From Euborellia annulipes (Eukaryota; Arthropoda; Insecta; Dermaptera; Anisolabididae): DNA of 64,000 nucleotides. Location: NCBI GenBank assembly GCA_023213315.1, contig JAKCPI010015794.1, positions 1 through 64,000 on the forward strand. Reading direction: 5' to 3'. The notes under the pieces were generated by a model that was not told the origin of the DNA, ran no database searches, and saw only the letters and a list, made by a program, of their open reading frames with translations. Numbering within the stretch: the stretch's first letter is position 1; each line of letters starts with the position of its first letter. Shown here one piece after another: positions 33,573-45,014 of this stretch. The translations under genes were made by a program, and so were the position numbers.

Positions 33573-33625
<53 letters not shown>
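33573..33625 (+). repeat. (CAGA)n microsatellite
   Basis: About 13 perfect CAGA units lie near the 3' end of the element at 32807-33652. This is typical of the expandable tract next to a retroelement-like 3' end. Confidence 0.92.
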
Positions 33626-33719
33626 GATTGTCTTTTATATAATAGTATAGATTTATTAATAATTGAATATTCTACTAGGGTTCTACTTAGGCAAACAATG
33701 CAGTAATTTCTCCAGCTAG

Positions 33720-33884
33720 TTTTTTTTTTTATTATTATTTCATTTAAGGTCTTTTTTCGGCTCTATTTATTTCAATCCAATTGAAATAAATTTTTGTTGC
33801 ATGAGGCGGGATGCAAACCTTGACCTTTTGTATCAGAAGCCAATGCTTCTGAGCCATAGGTCAAGGGCTCACCTAGTTTTTATT
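33720..33884 (-). mobile_element. tRNA-derived SINE (short family), best copy
   Basis: On the minus strand: CCTATGGCTCAGAAGC (box A-like), then AGGTTTGCATCCCGCC (box B-like), then ATTTCAATTGGATTGAAATAA, then GAGCCGAAAAAAGACCTTAAA and a poly-A/ATT tail. The order and spacing match 29171-29335. The tail differs from that copy by lacking GATGCC, so it may be a sub-family. Confidence 0.72.
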
Positions 33885-34918
33885 GAATTAATATTTGCTT
33901 AAAAAATTCACTTTTTAATTTTCTATTATTTAACATTTTATAAAAGAAAAAAATCTTTCTTTATGAAAGATAAAATATACATGAATTAAATTGTCTCTAT
34001 GAAAGTTAAAGTAAATTCTTCTTTTTTTACATAATTTATTTTATTATTATAATTAAATTTAGAAGTTCTTCTTTAGGTAAAAATGAGTTCATAGAGCAGA
34101 GAAGACCTTTAGGGTTTTCCATTAATCTTTAGTAATAAGTTTAAGCATATTAAATTATTATTAGATCCTTAAAATATGTAAACTAGAATTGGAGAGATTT
34201 TCTGATAATATGAAATTTATAATTCGAAAAAAAAAAAAAAAAAATATTAGTTCTTTAAACATTATTTAGTTAGCTTTAAAATTTAATCACTTTTTCTCCT
34301 TCAAGTTAACTTTCTTCTAAAGTTCATTATTTTATAAAATTAACTTTCTAGAAAAAAAAAAAAATTAAAATTAGCAAATATTTAAAGTTATGTTTAATTA
34401 TTTATGAAACAAAAAAAAAAAAAAATGATGATTTTATTAACACAAAATTTTTTTATAACCAGATTGAATATCAAACATCAAAAGCATCGCGATTAATCAT
34501 TCCTTTTCATCATTTTTTTTTTTTTAGCAAAGAGGAATTATTTGTCGACTGTGACCTTATTTGGTATTAGATCTGATATCAATCAATGGATCTGAAGAGA
34601 GGGGTGGGGGGGGGGGGCTGCATTAGGACATGACGATATTGATTCAATGTTGAGAAAAAAAATGCACCCAGGCAGATACAATTTAGAAAAACAAACACAT
34701 ATAAGTTGGTTTTTTATTTAAACCAAACCTGTTTCAAGTTTTAGAAATATACAATTTTAAACGTGAGGTATTAATTATTCAGAGCAATTAAGATGTTAAA
34801 ATAATAATTTATTTCAACCAGTAACGTGACACGTTTTATTTAATATATGAGATAAATACTTTCTTTGATAAAATTTATTCTAAATAATTAAAGCTCATAG
34901 CTTTGATTTCAAAAAGAA
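33885..34918. other. AT-rich intronic stretch
   Basis: No exon or repeat family is recognised. It has several A or T runs of 15 or more bases and a G run at 34603-34617. Confidence 0.4.
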
Positions 34919-35391
34919 AAAAAAATCTGGTGTGGATGATCGCACAGCACACAACTTTCTCTTACCTTCGGTAATCCAAATTTGTGTTCTATGCTTGTCA
35001 CTCCAGATTTTTTGTTTCGACATATATTTAGTTTCCGACAGTACGGTACATTTGAATTCAAGATGTAAAATTTATAAGCATGGGAAAATATTTATATTTT
35101 GTTACCATTTCTCCTATCTTTCCTATTAAGTACAAGAGTAAACTGTACTTCAAAAGATTTCAAGAGAAAAATGAGAATATACATTTTAAAGGACATCTAA
35201 AAAATAATTGATTTATTTAAACAAAATCGCGAATTTTAAGAAAATAGAAAAAAACTTAAAAAGCACATCAGTAAAAGTAGTCTACTAGTACTCTTTGGCC
35301 AATTGATTTTGCCTCCTTGGAGGGCCAAATGTAAAAATATCCAGAATTTACTTTCTAGATATTTTTCTTTCAAGAGAAAGTAGAAAATATG
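34919..35391 (-). mobile_element. Family A element, near-complete copy
   Basis: It starts at the ATCTGGTGTG...CACTCCAGAT hairpin (34924-35010) and runs through GGAAAATATTTATATTTTG, TTTTAAAGGACATCTA, CATCAGTAAAAG and CTACTAGTACTC to a degraded CTTTC...GAGAAAGTA end. The GTCTGTC block is deleted (about 35330-35350). Confidence 0.78.
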
Positions 35392-36945
35392 AATCATGTG
35401 TGCATTAATTTGCTAAAAAAACCAATCAATAATTTATTTTAGAGGCCTAGTATTCCTGTTAGAAATATAGACATTCTATGGTAATGTTTATATTGACCTA
35501 AGATTAATTTAATTTATTGATAATCTATTTAGGAGAAAAAATATTTTATAAATATAATTTTATCAATTATGGATTAAAGATTTATCGTTAATCAATATCG
35601 AAATTCCGTTATCGTTCAGCTCAGCAGTCTCAGAGTGAATGCGATAATCATGCCCAGCTCCACCCTTTCTCAGAAAGGGATCAAAAATAAATATTAATAA
35701 TAATTTTAAAAAATTTATCTCAAAATTTTTTTATGTATTTTGCAATATTTTATGCTGAATAAAATATTATAGTTATTGATTAAAATTGTTTAATTTAATA
35801 GACAGACCCTCTTTATTAATAGAAATTTCCTCTTTTTTTTTACCGAATTAAAGTAAATTTGTTTATTTTGAAAGTGATGTAGTTCCTTTTTTTTAATGAG
35901 ATCATATAATTACAAATTATATTTCATATAGCGTAAGAGAAAGAGAATATAATATAATTTACTCTAGCTAAAAAAAAAAAAAAAAAAACCAAAACGATTT
36001 ATAAATACCCTAAAATAATCCTAAAGTTGTCAAAAAAAGTTTTTAAAAAATTTTTCTTGAACCCCCCCCATCAAAAATTTCTGGCTACGCCTATGAGTCA
36101 GTTCAACAAACACACCCCATCGAAGAAATCTCACTACAAGATAAATCGTTTACTATTATTTTTGTGATAAATCAGATAGATTTTTCAGTAAAATTAATTT
36201 CTTTTTTTTTTGGTTGATAGGTTAAAATTTTATTTTAATTTTTTCACTCACCCCAGTATTTCACCCGTATGTCCCGTTTTTGTTCGAATGAAATATAGTT
36301 AACCCGGGGATGGAAGGGAGGGGGGGGAGACAACAAGAGATAAATCTTCAGGTCCTTCTGAGGGAGCTGCAACATTTCTAATGAAAAAAAAAACTCTAAT
36401 TGAGCTCATGAAAAAAAAAATGAAATATTTAAAGTAACGAACGAGGAAAGAAATCTATTAAGATATATATTCCTATACAAAATTAATTTTTTTATAAGAA
36501 GAGAGGGGGGGGGGTGTTAAAATACATTCCCTGATGGGCCTGATGAGTCTCTCAATGACCATGAGTCACCTTAAAAAAATCTTAACTCGTCGTCTTATCA
36601 AAGATCAATCTTTCAATTCAATATCCCCTCTCAATTCTGCCTTTAAAAATGAATGGTAAAAATAATAAATAAAATACTGTATTTACAAATGTTAAACAAA
36701 TATTTCTGCTTATTCTAGTCCTAATAAATTTTTACAAAGTCTTTTATGGTTAGTATATTTCATATATTTGTATTATATATATAATTAAAATATTTTTATA
36801 ACCTAAAGGTATATGGGATAAAATATTTTTACGAGGTTAATTCTTATTTAAGTTTTAGGTAGTCTTTTAAATTAAAATCCTTACCTAAGGAGTTATGCAT
36901 TTCATAAAGGAAAAAAACAAAATAGATTGGTAAATCAATTGGGTT
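35392..36945. other. Intronic stretch with a truncated hAT-like MITE
   Basis: At about 35915-36094 a copy of the 26405-26640 MITE keeps TACAAATTATATTTCATATA, TTTACTCTAGCTAAAAAA and the right end CATCAAAAATTTCTGGCTACGCC but lacks the left end. G runs lie at 36320-36328 and 36506-36514. No exon is recognised. Confidence 0.5.
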
Positions 36946-37535
36946 GTTTTTCTCTAGACAGGAGAAGGAGCAGGTGCAGCCAAAATAAAAACCTCCGATT
37001 TAATACAGTGGAGCCTCGCTTAACGAGTTTAATTCGTTCCAGAATCAAACTTGTAAAGCGAAACACTCGTTATGCGAAACAATTTTTCTCATATAAATAA
37101 ATGTAAAATGCGTTAATGCGTTCCATGTCGAAAAAATACTCTCTTATGGCTGTTTTCTTCGGGAACATTTTTGCAAGGGTTTAATAAACTCACAAAAAAT
37201 ATTTCCTGATTATCTTCCTAATAATGAATTCAATTAATTGTTATTCGTGTATATTTAACACAATTTAACAGATGTTTGAGAAAATGGAGGATGACAAGCT
37301 AAATACATTTCAAATTAAATTAATTTTTTTTTTTGTTTTTTGTAAATTGTAATAACTAAATTTAAAAGTGTTCAAATATTAAATATAAAAACCAAATTAT
37401 AAACTAATTGGACAAAAAAGGGAAGTCATTCTTTTACAATTTATTTTGCTCGTTATGAGAGGTGTTCGTTAAGCGAGGTTCTACTGTATTAATACAATTC
37501 AACAAGAGCTTTTATTTTGGCTGCAAAAAATAGAT
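36946..37535. mobile_element. Copy of the 54420-54590 element, split by a Tigger-like MITE
   Basis: The left part (36957-37000: ACAGGAGAAGGAGCAGGTGC, AGCCAAAATAAAAACCTCCG) and right part (37489-37530: AATACAATTCAAC, then TTTTATTTTGGCTGCA) correspond to the reverse complement of 54495-54580. There AATACAATTCAACGAG directly follows the CCTCCG block. A 481-bp MITE was inserted between the two parts. Confidence 0.65.
37006..37486. mobile_element. Tigger/pogo-like MITE (TA target site)
   Basis: Terminal inverted repeats of about 22 bp: CAGTGGAGCCTCGCTTAACG on the left, CGTTAAGCGAGGTTCTACTG on the right. TA flanks both ends (37004-37005, 37487-37488). The CAGTRGARCCTCGCTTAACGA terminus is characteristic of Tigger-class pogo transposons in animals. 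There is no transposase ORF, so it depended on a relative elsewhere. Confidence 0.88.
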
Positions 37536-39168
37536 TTGATCAACATTTTACAAAATAAAGAAAAAAAATTTAAACTACAAAAGTTTGAGTATAAAAATTA
37601 TGTTATAGTATAACAATCCTTTTTCAATGGAAAGTATTGATTAATATATTAATTATAATTACATTTACTTAACACTTCAGAAATTGAATAGAAATATAAG
37701 AGATTTCCTTTGGGTATTCGTAAAGATAGCCACAAGTGGGGGCGGGGCCACTGACACTTCAATTCAGTCTTGAATGGCGTCTACTAATTAAATAACTCAG
37801 CTTGTGACTCTATCAGACATGTGGATACGAAAAAGTATTATAAACAGCACTAGTGGCTATGTTTGCGACTATACTTATTTTCAGTAAGGACCTTTGTTTT
37901 CACCTAAATACCCACTCTAAATGTTTTTTTTTTTAATATGATTTTATATCTAACTATAACTGATTTTGTTATGTATTCTAGGTCTGAAAAAGGCACGAAT
38001 ATCTACCAAAACGTTACCAGAAGGTAAATACACTTCTAATTTCTTTATGTTTTTATTATTCATGTATTTCTTCACCATACCCACACCCTAAATATTTTAT
38101 TAATTTAATTGGTACGTAAGAGTTTATTTGAATTTAATTTTTAGTATTTATGGGTTAATTAGATAAGTTCTAATATGTGCAAGGTATAATAATAAACATT
38201 TCAATATAAGAGGTTTGACATTTCCTAGCTCTTCTTATTTTGTTATTTATAGAGAAGTTTTAAAATTTAATTTATTTTTTTTTATTCTAAACTTTTTTCG
38301 TAATTATAATTTTTAATTAATACAAACAAGTTTTATTAGAAAATTTTCTTTTTTTTTTTAATAGTCAATCTGAAATAGAGTTGAATTTTCTGTTTCTCAA
38401 GATAAAGGTAAATGCAAGGTGTGATTTAGCTCTCCCCTTAAAATCCTAGATATCGAAAGTCTATTTCTAATTTTGGCTCAGGGTCTTTTCGTAGTCTGAC
38501 ATCTGAGACACCTGCCCCCACTCATAACCACTTTTTCCACTTGGAAAGATTAATTATTTTTTTGCCTAAATTGACCTATATTCAAATTAAACTATTCCAT
38601 TTTAATTAGATTTTTTTCTATATTTTCAGTTAAAAAAATCTTCCATTTTCATAATTAATTTTATTAAATTTTTTTGTTTTTAATATTTTACTCAATTTAA
38701 TAATGTTTATATTTTCTTTTGTCAGTTGATTTCCATTAATCTTTTCAGTATAATACTCTCTATTTTTGCATTTTAATTTATTTGATAAGAAGGCTTCATT
38801 AATCATTAATTGAAAACATTAAAAATGAAGATAATTCTACTTCATTTTATCAATGTGTATTTGCCAAAAAAAAAAAATCGTCTCATGGCACAAAAAAAAT
38901 TCCAAATTGAATTTTCTTAGGCAATTTTCTTTAGCGTTGCTACTACGCCGGATCGTTACTCGCCATTGTGTTCTTCTTTTTCATATATATACTATATAGC
39001 TATATATAAAAGGAAAATTTATCCGGCGAGAATATTTCCTCCGCTTAATTTCACATGAATATATCGACAAATGTAATTTAGGTAGTAAATTTAGACTATG
39101 CATAGTTATTATCATTATTATGCAGCCTATGATTAGTGGATGGGTCTGGCAGAGAGAGGAGAGTTAAA
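37536..39168. other. AT-rich intronic stretch with a GC box
   Basis: GGGGGCGGGGCC (37738-37749), an Sp1-like GC box, lies in a GC-elevated patch 37725-37870. At 37984-38017 a weak hammerhead-like series occurs (CTGAAAA, GGC..., CCAAAACGTT). No exon is recognised. Confidence 0.4.
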
Positions 39169-39215
39169 AGCGCATGCGCTGTCCTCCTATTGGGACATAT
39201 AAACCACACCATTGG
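39169..39215. promoter_or_regulatory. Promoter-like cluster: NRF-1 palindrome, two inverted CCAAT boxes, TATA
   Basis: The perfect palindrome AGCGCATGCGCT (39169-39180) contains the NRF-1-type GCGCATGCGC core. ATTGG (inverted CCAAT) is at 39189-39193 and 39211-39215, with TATAAA at 39198-39203 between them. The cluster sits in a GC-elevated, repeat-free patch (39120-39250). The combination is typical of metazoan promoters. It could be an alternative promoter, a non-coding RNA start or an enhancer. No ORF follows. Confidence 0.4.
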
Positions 39216-39620
39216 TCCCAAGGCCTTGGAGATTAATAATAAAGTGCATCATTAATTCCGCATATTTTATCTTGGATTTATTTACATGTAATTGATTATC
39301 CTTGCACATGCTTCATTTAAATAATATTTATTACCTTAAATGGTCGTAGAATGGATTCTATGTTGTTTATATCAATATATATTCAGAATTGAATTCTACG
39401 AAGGGTTGAATGGTTTAATTTAAAAGGGATGGTAAATTAAATTTTGAAAATAAATTTTCTAAAAAAAATATTTCTCATATAAATTCGCACAATACAGTAG
39501 CATTCTTTTCTTCAAAAGGTATATAAAGATTAAATTCCTTCTTTTTTTCCATATGTAGATATAATACTAAGAAATAGAGAGCGGAGAGAATATTTATATT
39601 TTAAATAGAAACATATAAAT

Positions 39621-40260
39621 CTCTAAAAAGAGACGTTAAAATTTAAAATAAACAAATGGATGTTAAAAAGTAATGTAAAAACAATCAGCGTTAAAAATTC
39701 TATGCTATTCTCTAAACAAAGTTTTAACAGCGACGTTAACACGTTGAATTTATTTCAAAACTATCAAAATCATAACCTTACTTTTTAGGTTAAAGACGCC
39801 ATTTTTATGCATTAAATATGACGTTAAAATATTAAAGGCACCCTCTGAACATGACATTAATTTTCAACACTATTTACTAAATGTTAACGCTTATGATTTA
39901 AAGTTTTTGTTTACAGAATAGCTATTTGAGTCAAGGAAGTGATTTTGAATAATATTTTTTAACGCTGATTGTTTTTACATTACTTTATTACTTTATTAAA
40001 TTTTAACGTCTGTTTTTAGAGAATAGACCTGATTAAGTGTTAAACAAATAGTTTTTTCACTCAGGGGGTCATATCTTGTGATTGTACTACGAGTACTGGA
40101 CATGACATTAATTTTTAACTCTATTGACTAAATGTTAATGTTTTGGCGTTAAAGTTTTTGCTTGAAAAATAGCACTTTGAGACAAGGAGGTGTTAAAATG
40201 ACTTAACGCTGATTTCAGAAGTTAGAAGTTAACGTTTTTGCTAAACAAATAGACTCGATA
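39621..40260. repeat. Foldback element with overlapping 250-bp duplication
   Basis: The left arm (39621-39695) and right arm (39953-40026) are inverted (GTAATGTAAAAACAATCAGCG versus CGCTGATTGTTTTTACATTAC). Both contain AGACGTTAAAATTTAA-type ends. A block ACATGACATTAATTTT...GTTAAAGTTTTTG (39848-39975) is repeated at 40099-40217 in the same orientation, so the right half was duplicated with about 251-bp spacing. GTTAA(C/A) motifs recur throughout. Confidence 0.7.
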
Positions 40261-41394
40261 ATCTCATTAAAAGGGATACAGTTTTAGAATGGGAGATTTT
40301 TGTAATTCCAAGACCTGACCTTGCCCGAAATTTAATTTAATTTTTTCCTGCACTATTTTTTTTATTAGTTTATTTTTTGCACTTTCACTTTTTACTTTTT
40401 CCATATCTAACACAAAGTTTTATTTGATTTTAATTATAGATCTCACATTAATTTAGTGCAATTGAACCTTCTCATTTAAGTTAGTTTTGATTTTTTTTTC
40501 TTTTGTTTAATTTCATAGATTATTTTTTATTAGTATTTATTTAAATATTTAGATTCTATCAATTAACAATTTTATAGATCATTATTCAAAATATTACTAC
40601 ACATCAAATTGTTTTTTAAATTCAATTTACATACAGTTCAAATAAATAAGTTAGTATTAATACAATTTTATTTTAAAATCTTTCTTTGAACGATTTGTTT
40701 TATTAGGTATAAATACACAGAGTAAATGAAATAACTGGTTACTATTAATACATGTATTTATTTATTATATATAGTGGATAAATATTTGCTAATTCCGAGA
40801 GTATGTTTGATGAATCGGTCCGACAATAATTTTAATGGATCATATTTGCTCTAAAAAGCGATTAAATAAATAAATAGTTAAATTTATGTATTTTGAGATA
40901 ATATTAATTTATAAAAATTTCTAATCAAAATTCAAAAGGTAAATAGAAAAAGTATAATAAAGGTAAATAAGTCATAAGATCACAGAAATTCTCTATCCCC
41001 TCCTAAATATATATTTTTTTTTAGTTTTAATTCATATAATGGAATAAAATTCAATAACGCGAAACTATTCTAAAAAAAAATTAATTAAATTAGAATTTTC
41101 AAGACTTAATGGTATGAGAGAAAGAGGGACAGGAAACAAATATTCCTTTGACACGAATAGGAAACCTCTCAATCTTAAACAAAAAAAAAATATTTAATAT
41201 TAAATTTTCTTTATTTTTGAAGTCTATATTTACTGGATATTTCATTAAGGCATGGCGTTGTCATTTGGTGCCATTTATGCCCTTTTGAAATCTAAAAGTA
41301 AGATAGAGAGAGAGTCAGCGCGGCTTTTTTTTTTTTTTGGGTGCTCTCTTTAAATATCCTTCTCCTCCTACCAAAATTTTTTAAAATACCTATA
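40261..41394. other. AT-rich intronic stretch, nothing recognised
   Basis: AT-rich sequence, no repeat family or exon seen. Confidence 0.4.
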
Positions 41395-42620
41395 TCCCTG
41401 AACCCAAAGCCCCCCCTCAAAGAGAAATTTTCTTAATTTTGTTTTTTATCTAAATTTTTCCGTTTTTCTTGGCCTGAGGGCCCCGCCTCTCAAAAAAATT
41501 TTCTTAATTTTGTTTTTTATCTAAATTTTTCCGTTTTTACTTGAGCCTGGGCCCCCCTCTCAAGAGAAATTTTTTAAATTTTGTTTTTTTCTAAATTTTT
41601 CCGTTTTTACTTCCCCAAGGGCCCCCCTCTCAAGAGAAATTTTCTTAATTTTGTTTTTTTATCTAAATTTTTCGTTTTTACTTGAGCCCGGGGCCCGGGC
41701 CTCTCAAAGAGAAATTTTCTTAAATTTTGTTTTTTATCTAAATTTTTCCGTTTTTACTTGGCCTGAGGGCCCGGGCCTCTCAAGAGAAATTTTCTTAATT
41801 TTGTTTTTTTATCTAAATTTTTCCGTTTTTACTTGGCCCGGGGCCCCTCTCAAGAGAATTTTCTTGATTTTGTTTTTTTGGCTCCCCCCCTCAGGAAATT
41901 TTCATTAAATTTTTCCGGGCCTCCAAGAGAATTTTCTTAATTTTGTTTTTTTATCTAAATTTTTCGTTTTTACTTGAGTGAGGGTTGAGAAATTTTATTA
42001 AATTTTGTTTTTTTTATCTAAATTTTTGTTTTTATTGAGCTGAGGGCCGGGGCCTTAAGAGAAATTTTATTAAATTTTGTTTTTTTATCTAAATTTTTCG
42101 TTTTTATTGAGCCCTGAGGCGCTTAAGAGAAATTTTATTAAATTTTGTTTTTTTATCTAAATTTTTCGTTTTTACTTGAGCCCTGAGGGCCGGGCTCTCA
42201 AGAGAAATTTTATTAAATTTTGTTTTTTTTATCTAAATTTTTCGTTTTTATTGAGCTGAGGGCGGGCCTCTCAAAGGAAATTTTATTGAATTTTGTTTTT
42301 ATTGAGCTGGGGGTCTAAGAAAATTTTATTAAATTTTGTTTTTTTATCTAAATTTTTCCGTTTTTATTGAGCCTGAGGGGGTTAAGAAAATTTTATTGAA
42401 TTTTGTTTTTATTGAGCTGAGGGCCGGGGCCTCTCAAAGAGAAATTTTATTAAATTTTGTTTTTTTTATCTAAATTTTTCCGTTTTTACTTGAGCTGAGG
42501 GCCCCGGGCTTAAGAGAAATTTTATTAAATTTTGTTTTTTTTATCTAAATTTTTGTTTTTATTGAGCTGAGGAGGGTCTAAAGAGAAATTTTATTAAATT
42601 TTTTTTTTTATAAATATATG
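41395..42620 (+). repeat. Degenerate tandem array, about 19 units of roughly 70 bp
   Basis: Each unit has a C/G-rich segment (GAGCC(C)TGAGGGCCCGGGCCTC, highly variable), then TCAAGAGAAATTTT, TTAATTTTGTTTTTTATCT, AAATTTTTCCG and TTTTTACTTG. Early units keep TTTTCTTAATTTTG; later units have TTTTATTAAATTTTG, so the array changes subtype at about 41985. Several units lack the middle (for example 42280-42300). An 85-codon frame through it (41651-41908) translates the repeat. Homopolymer-rich composition suggests some length differences may be sequencing error. Confidence 0.9.
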
Positions 42621-43230
42621 GGGGCCTTGCCCTCGCACCCCCTCCCCCCTGGTAATGATAGAGAGAGAGAGAGAGAGAGGGAGGAGTTGGAATAGTCGTG
42701 TCCAAGACAAAGATGCCAAAAACAATCGTCTAAGAACTGTCACAGGCAGACATTTTATAATAAATTGACGACCAGATTACATCTGGAATTATATATTAAT
42801 TTTATAAATTATCATTTGGATAATAAAATTTAGTTTCATCATCAAATTAAAAAAAAATGAAAAATTTATTTTTTTTCTTTAAAAGAGAAAGTAAAATTTT
42901 AATACTCAGGGCTTCACACTTGGTAAGTACTAGATGATGACGATTTTGGACTAGTATTATAATACAGAAGGACGGGCCGGTCATCTCAGTCGTATTCATT
43001 ATTTACAGGACTCGAAATAACGAAATAAATAAGTAAAAAAAAAAAATCGTACAAGTTTAATGAGGGGATTATATAATACATTAAAATTAAAACTAACAAA
43101 AAATTAGTGAAAAATAAAGAAATTAGTTCCAAAATTTAAAAAATATTTTAACTACTGTAGGTAGAGAGCTTTGTTTGAAAAAGATGGAATTTTTTCAATC
43201 AACGCTCAAATAGACTTTTATTTATTAGCA
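42621..43230. other. Intronic stretch
   Basis: A (GA)n microsatellite is at 42658-42680. Otherwise AT-rich with no exon recognised. Confidence 0.4.
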
Positions 43231-43751
43231 GCGCTGGTGTAACGGGCTAGTGCGTCGGCTTTCTACAAAGGAGATCTCTGTTCAAATCCTGGGTGGAAGG
43301 GATTTTTTTCATTAAATAAAAAAATTATTTAATGTGAACAAATTCTCATGCAAGCCCTGGATTGGAATATAGGATCTCACCACAATAGCCCCCTGTCTAC
43401 TCTATGAGGAGAGTGAGTTGCTGTGACATCTCGTCCTGTGGAAGGGACGTAAAGAAGGTTCTCTCTCAGTGATGCATTCTTCGAAAGGAGAGGCCACACG
43501 CCGGTGCTGAGGGAGTCCCTCCTCAAATCAGAACATCCTCCCTAGCATAAAAGAGGTTGGGTAAAAGGAGCCGGATGGAACCAGTTCACTAGCAGCGACG
43601 AAAGGAGGAGGAGGAGTTAGAGATAGGAAATAATGTAACTTCACGAGGTGCCGGTAGACGGCTACGGCCAGAGGCTGGTTGGGTTTGAAGTGTGTCTTCG
43701 AGCACGTAAGCAAGCACCTGAGGGCAAATAAACGGATTTCAAATAATAATA
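43231..43751 (+). mobile_element. tRNA-headed SINE, apparently full length (521 bp)
   Basis: It starts GCGCTGGTGTAACGGG (box A-like) followed by CTGTTCAAATCCTGGG (box B-like, 43272-43287), tRNA-like spacing for internal RNA polymerase III promoters. A GC-rich body (43330-43730) unlike the flanks follows. It ends in CAAATAAACGGATTTC and an AATAATAATAAT tail. A 7-bp direct repeat ATTAGCA flanks it (43224-43230 and 43752-43758). An intact acceptor stem cannot be drawn, so it is not a functional tRNA gene. The minus ORF at 43528-43713 is incidental. Confidence 0.75.
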
Positions 43752-45014
43752 ATTAGCAAGTCAATATATCGTTTAAAATAGCAAATTTACGAGATTTGTG
43801 CTTATGATTGGGCAAAATTGTATCCCCTGGAGTTGAACCAGAACCTCCACCCCGCAGCAACGAAAGAGTGGAGGTCCTGGTTCGACTTTTTTAAAATTAA
43901 GAAAAATAACCCGAAAATATCTAAAAAAAAAAAAAAAAAAATCAAGATGAATTTCAGATTTTAGAATGATATTAAAATTTTAAATATTTTTAAAATATTT
44001 CCATATGCTGAATTAGATACTTAATTCTATTAAAAGCGTAGAAGGGGTTTATCGTGGGATAGAACCTAAATAATATTAATATATAGATATATCAAAATTC
44101 ACCAAAAAAATGAGTGAATAATGTTTATAAAAAAGAAAAAAATAATTTTGGCACTTAAATAATTTTTTTTTTTTTTTTCATTTAACCTTTATAGTCTGTG
44201 AAAATATCTGGGAAATTACTTTCATCTTTGTTGAAATGTTTTAAATAAATACCAAAGATACCTTTCATATTTATTTATAATTCTATTTCACTCTCTCTCT
44301 CTCTTCACAAACAAGCAAACAATTCTCTGATGAGATGAAATATGTTTGCAGGGGGTGTTGAACTCAAGAGAAATCAAAAATATTTTTATTTATTCTGATG
44401 GTGCTTTTTGTTTTTCCCCCTTCCCTTTATTGAATATCTGAGAGAGGCAAATAAATATGTATGAATATATTTACATTATTCAAAATTAAATAGAGAGAGA
44501 GAGAGAGAGTGAGTGAATGATAGAGGTCCCTTAGCTGTCAATCTCGGATGTGAGACCTCATAAGGGGACATATCCCATTTATTATTTAAATATGCAGATA
44601 TTTGCTGTGTATATTATAGATTTATAAAATTTTTTCTTTTCTTTAAAGCAGGGCTGATTGTGAGTTTTTTTGTTGAGTTATCTCCAATCTATCGGAAGCA
44701 TTAATATGCTTCCCTTGCTCTAATTCAGTGGTTTATAAAGTGTGGAAGGGCTATCTATACAAGGAAAATAATTCAAAAGCAAAGCCCCTAAAAGAAAGGC
44801 ATCCAAAGGAATTAGTCTGTCAATCGGTTGTATAACTGTCAGGCGTCTCTATATTCTACTCGGCGCTTCCTCTAGGGCAGGGCTTCTTAAACTTGTTTTT
44901 CTCTCTCGACCCCATTTATGATTGTGAGTTTTTTCGTATAAAAAAATCTGGTGTGACCGGTCGCACAACACACAACTTTCTTACCTTCGGTCAGAAACTT
45001 CATTTTTGAAATTA
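43752..45014. other. Intronic stretch with hairpins and a family A fragment
   Basis: At 43832-43890 an inverted pair (TTGAACCAGAACCTCCAC / GTGGAGGTCCTGGTTCGA) forms a hairpin with a tRNA box-B-like GGTTC in each arm. CAGTGGTTTATAAAG (44728) and CAGGGCTTCTTAAACT (44878) look like hAT-type ends but I could not pair them. 44941-44996 is a family A half-hairpin (ATCTGGTGTGACC...TTACCTTCGG) on the minus strand. GA repeats lie at 44493-44508. Confidence 0.45.

Larger units (their letters stand above)
32807..33652 (+). mobile_element. Unclassified element with 5' UUCG hairpin and internal tandem repeats
   Basis: It begins CTAGCTGCGG and at once forms a perfect 12-bp stem, GGTAGGGTTGCC / GGCAACCCTACC (32815-32826, 32830-32841), closed by a stable C(UUCG)G-type loop. 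A 117-bp unit follows in about 2.7 tandem copies (starts 32957, 33074, 33192). The 3' end has CGGTCCAGTAGTTTCGGAGT, a (CAGA)n run (33573-33625) and TTTATATAATAGTATAGAT. Similar 3' ends occur on dispersed repeats in many arthropod genomes. I cannot place it in a superfamily. Confidence 0.6.

Noticed and set aside
41651..41908. 85-codon + frame rich in Phe/Leu/Pro
   Set aside because: It is a translation of the tandem repeat units; period and composition follow the array exactly.
43231..43318. Functional tRNA gene
   Set aside because: Box A and box B are present but an acceptor stem and anticodon arm cannot be paired; tail and TSD show a SINE.
44728..44893. hAT element between CAGTGGTTTATAAAG and CAGGGCTTCTTAAACT
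   Set aside because: Both look like left ends in the same orientation; no matching right ends or 8-bp duplication found.
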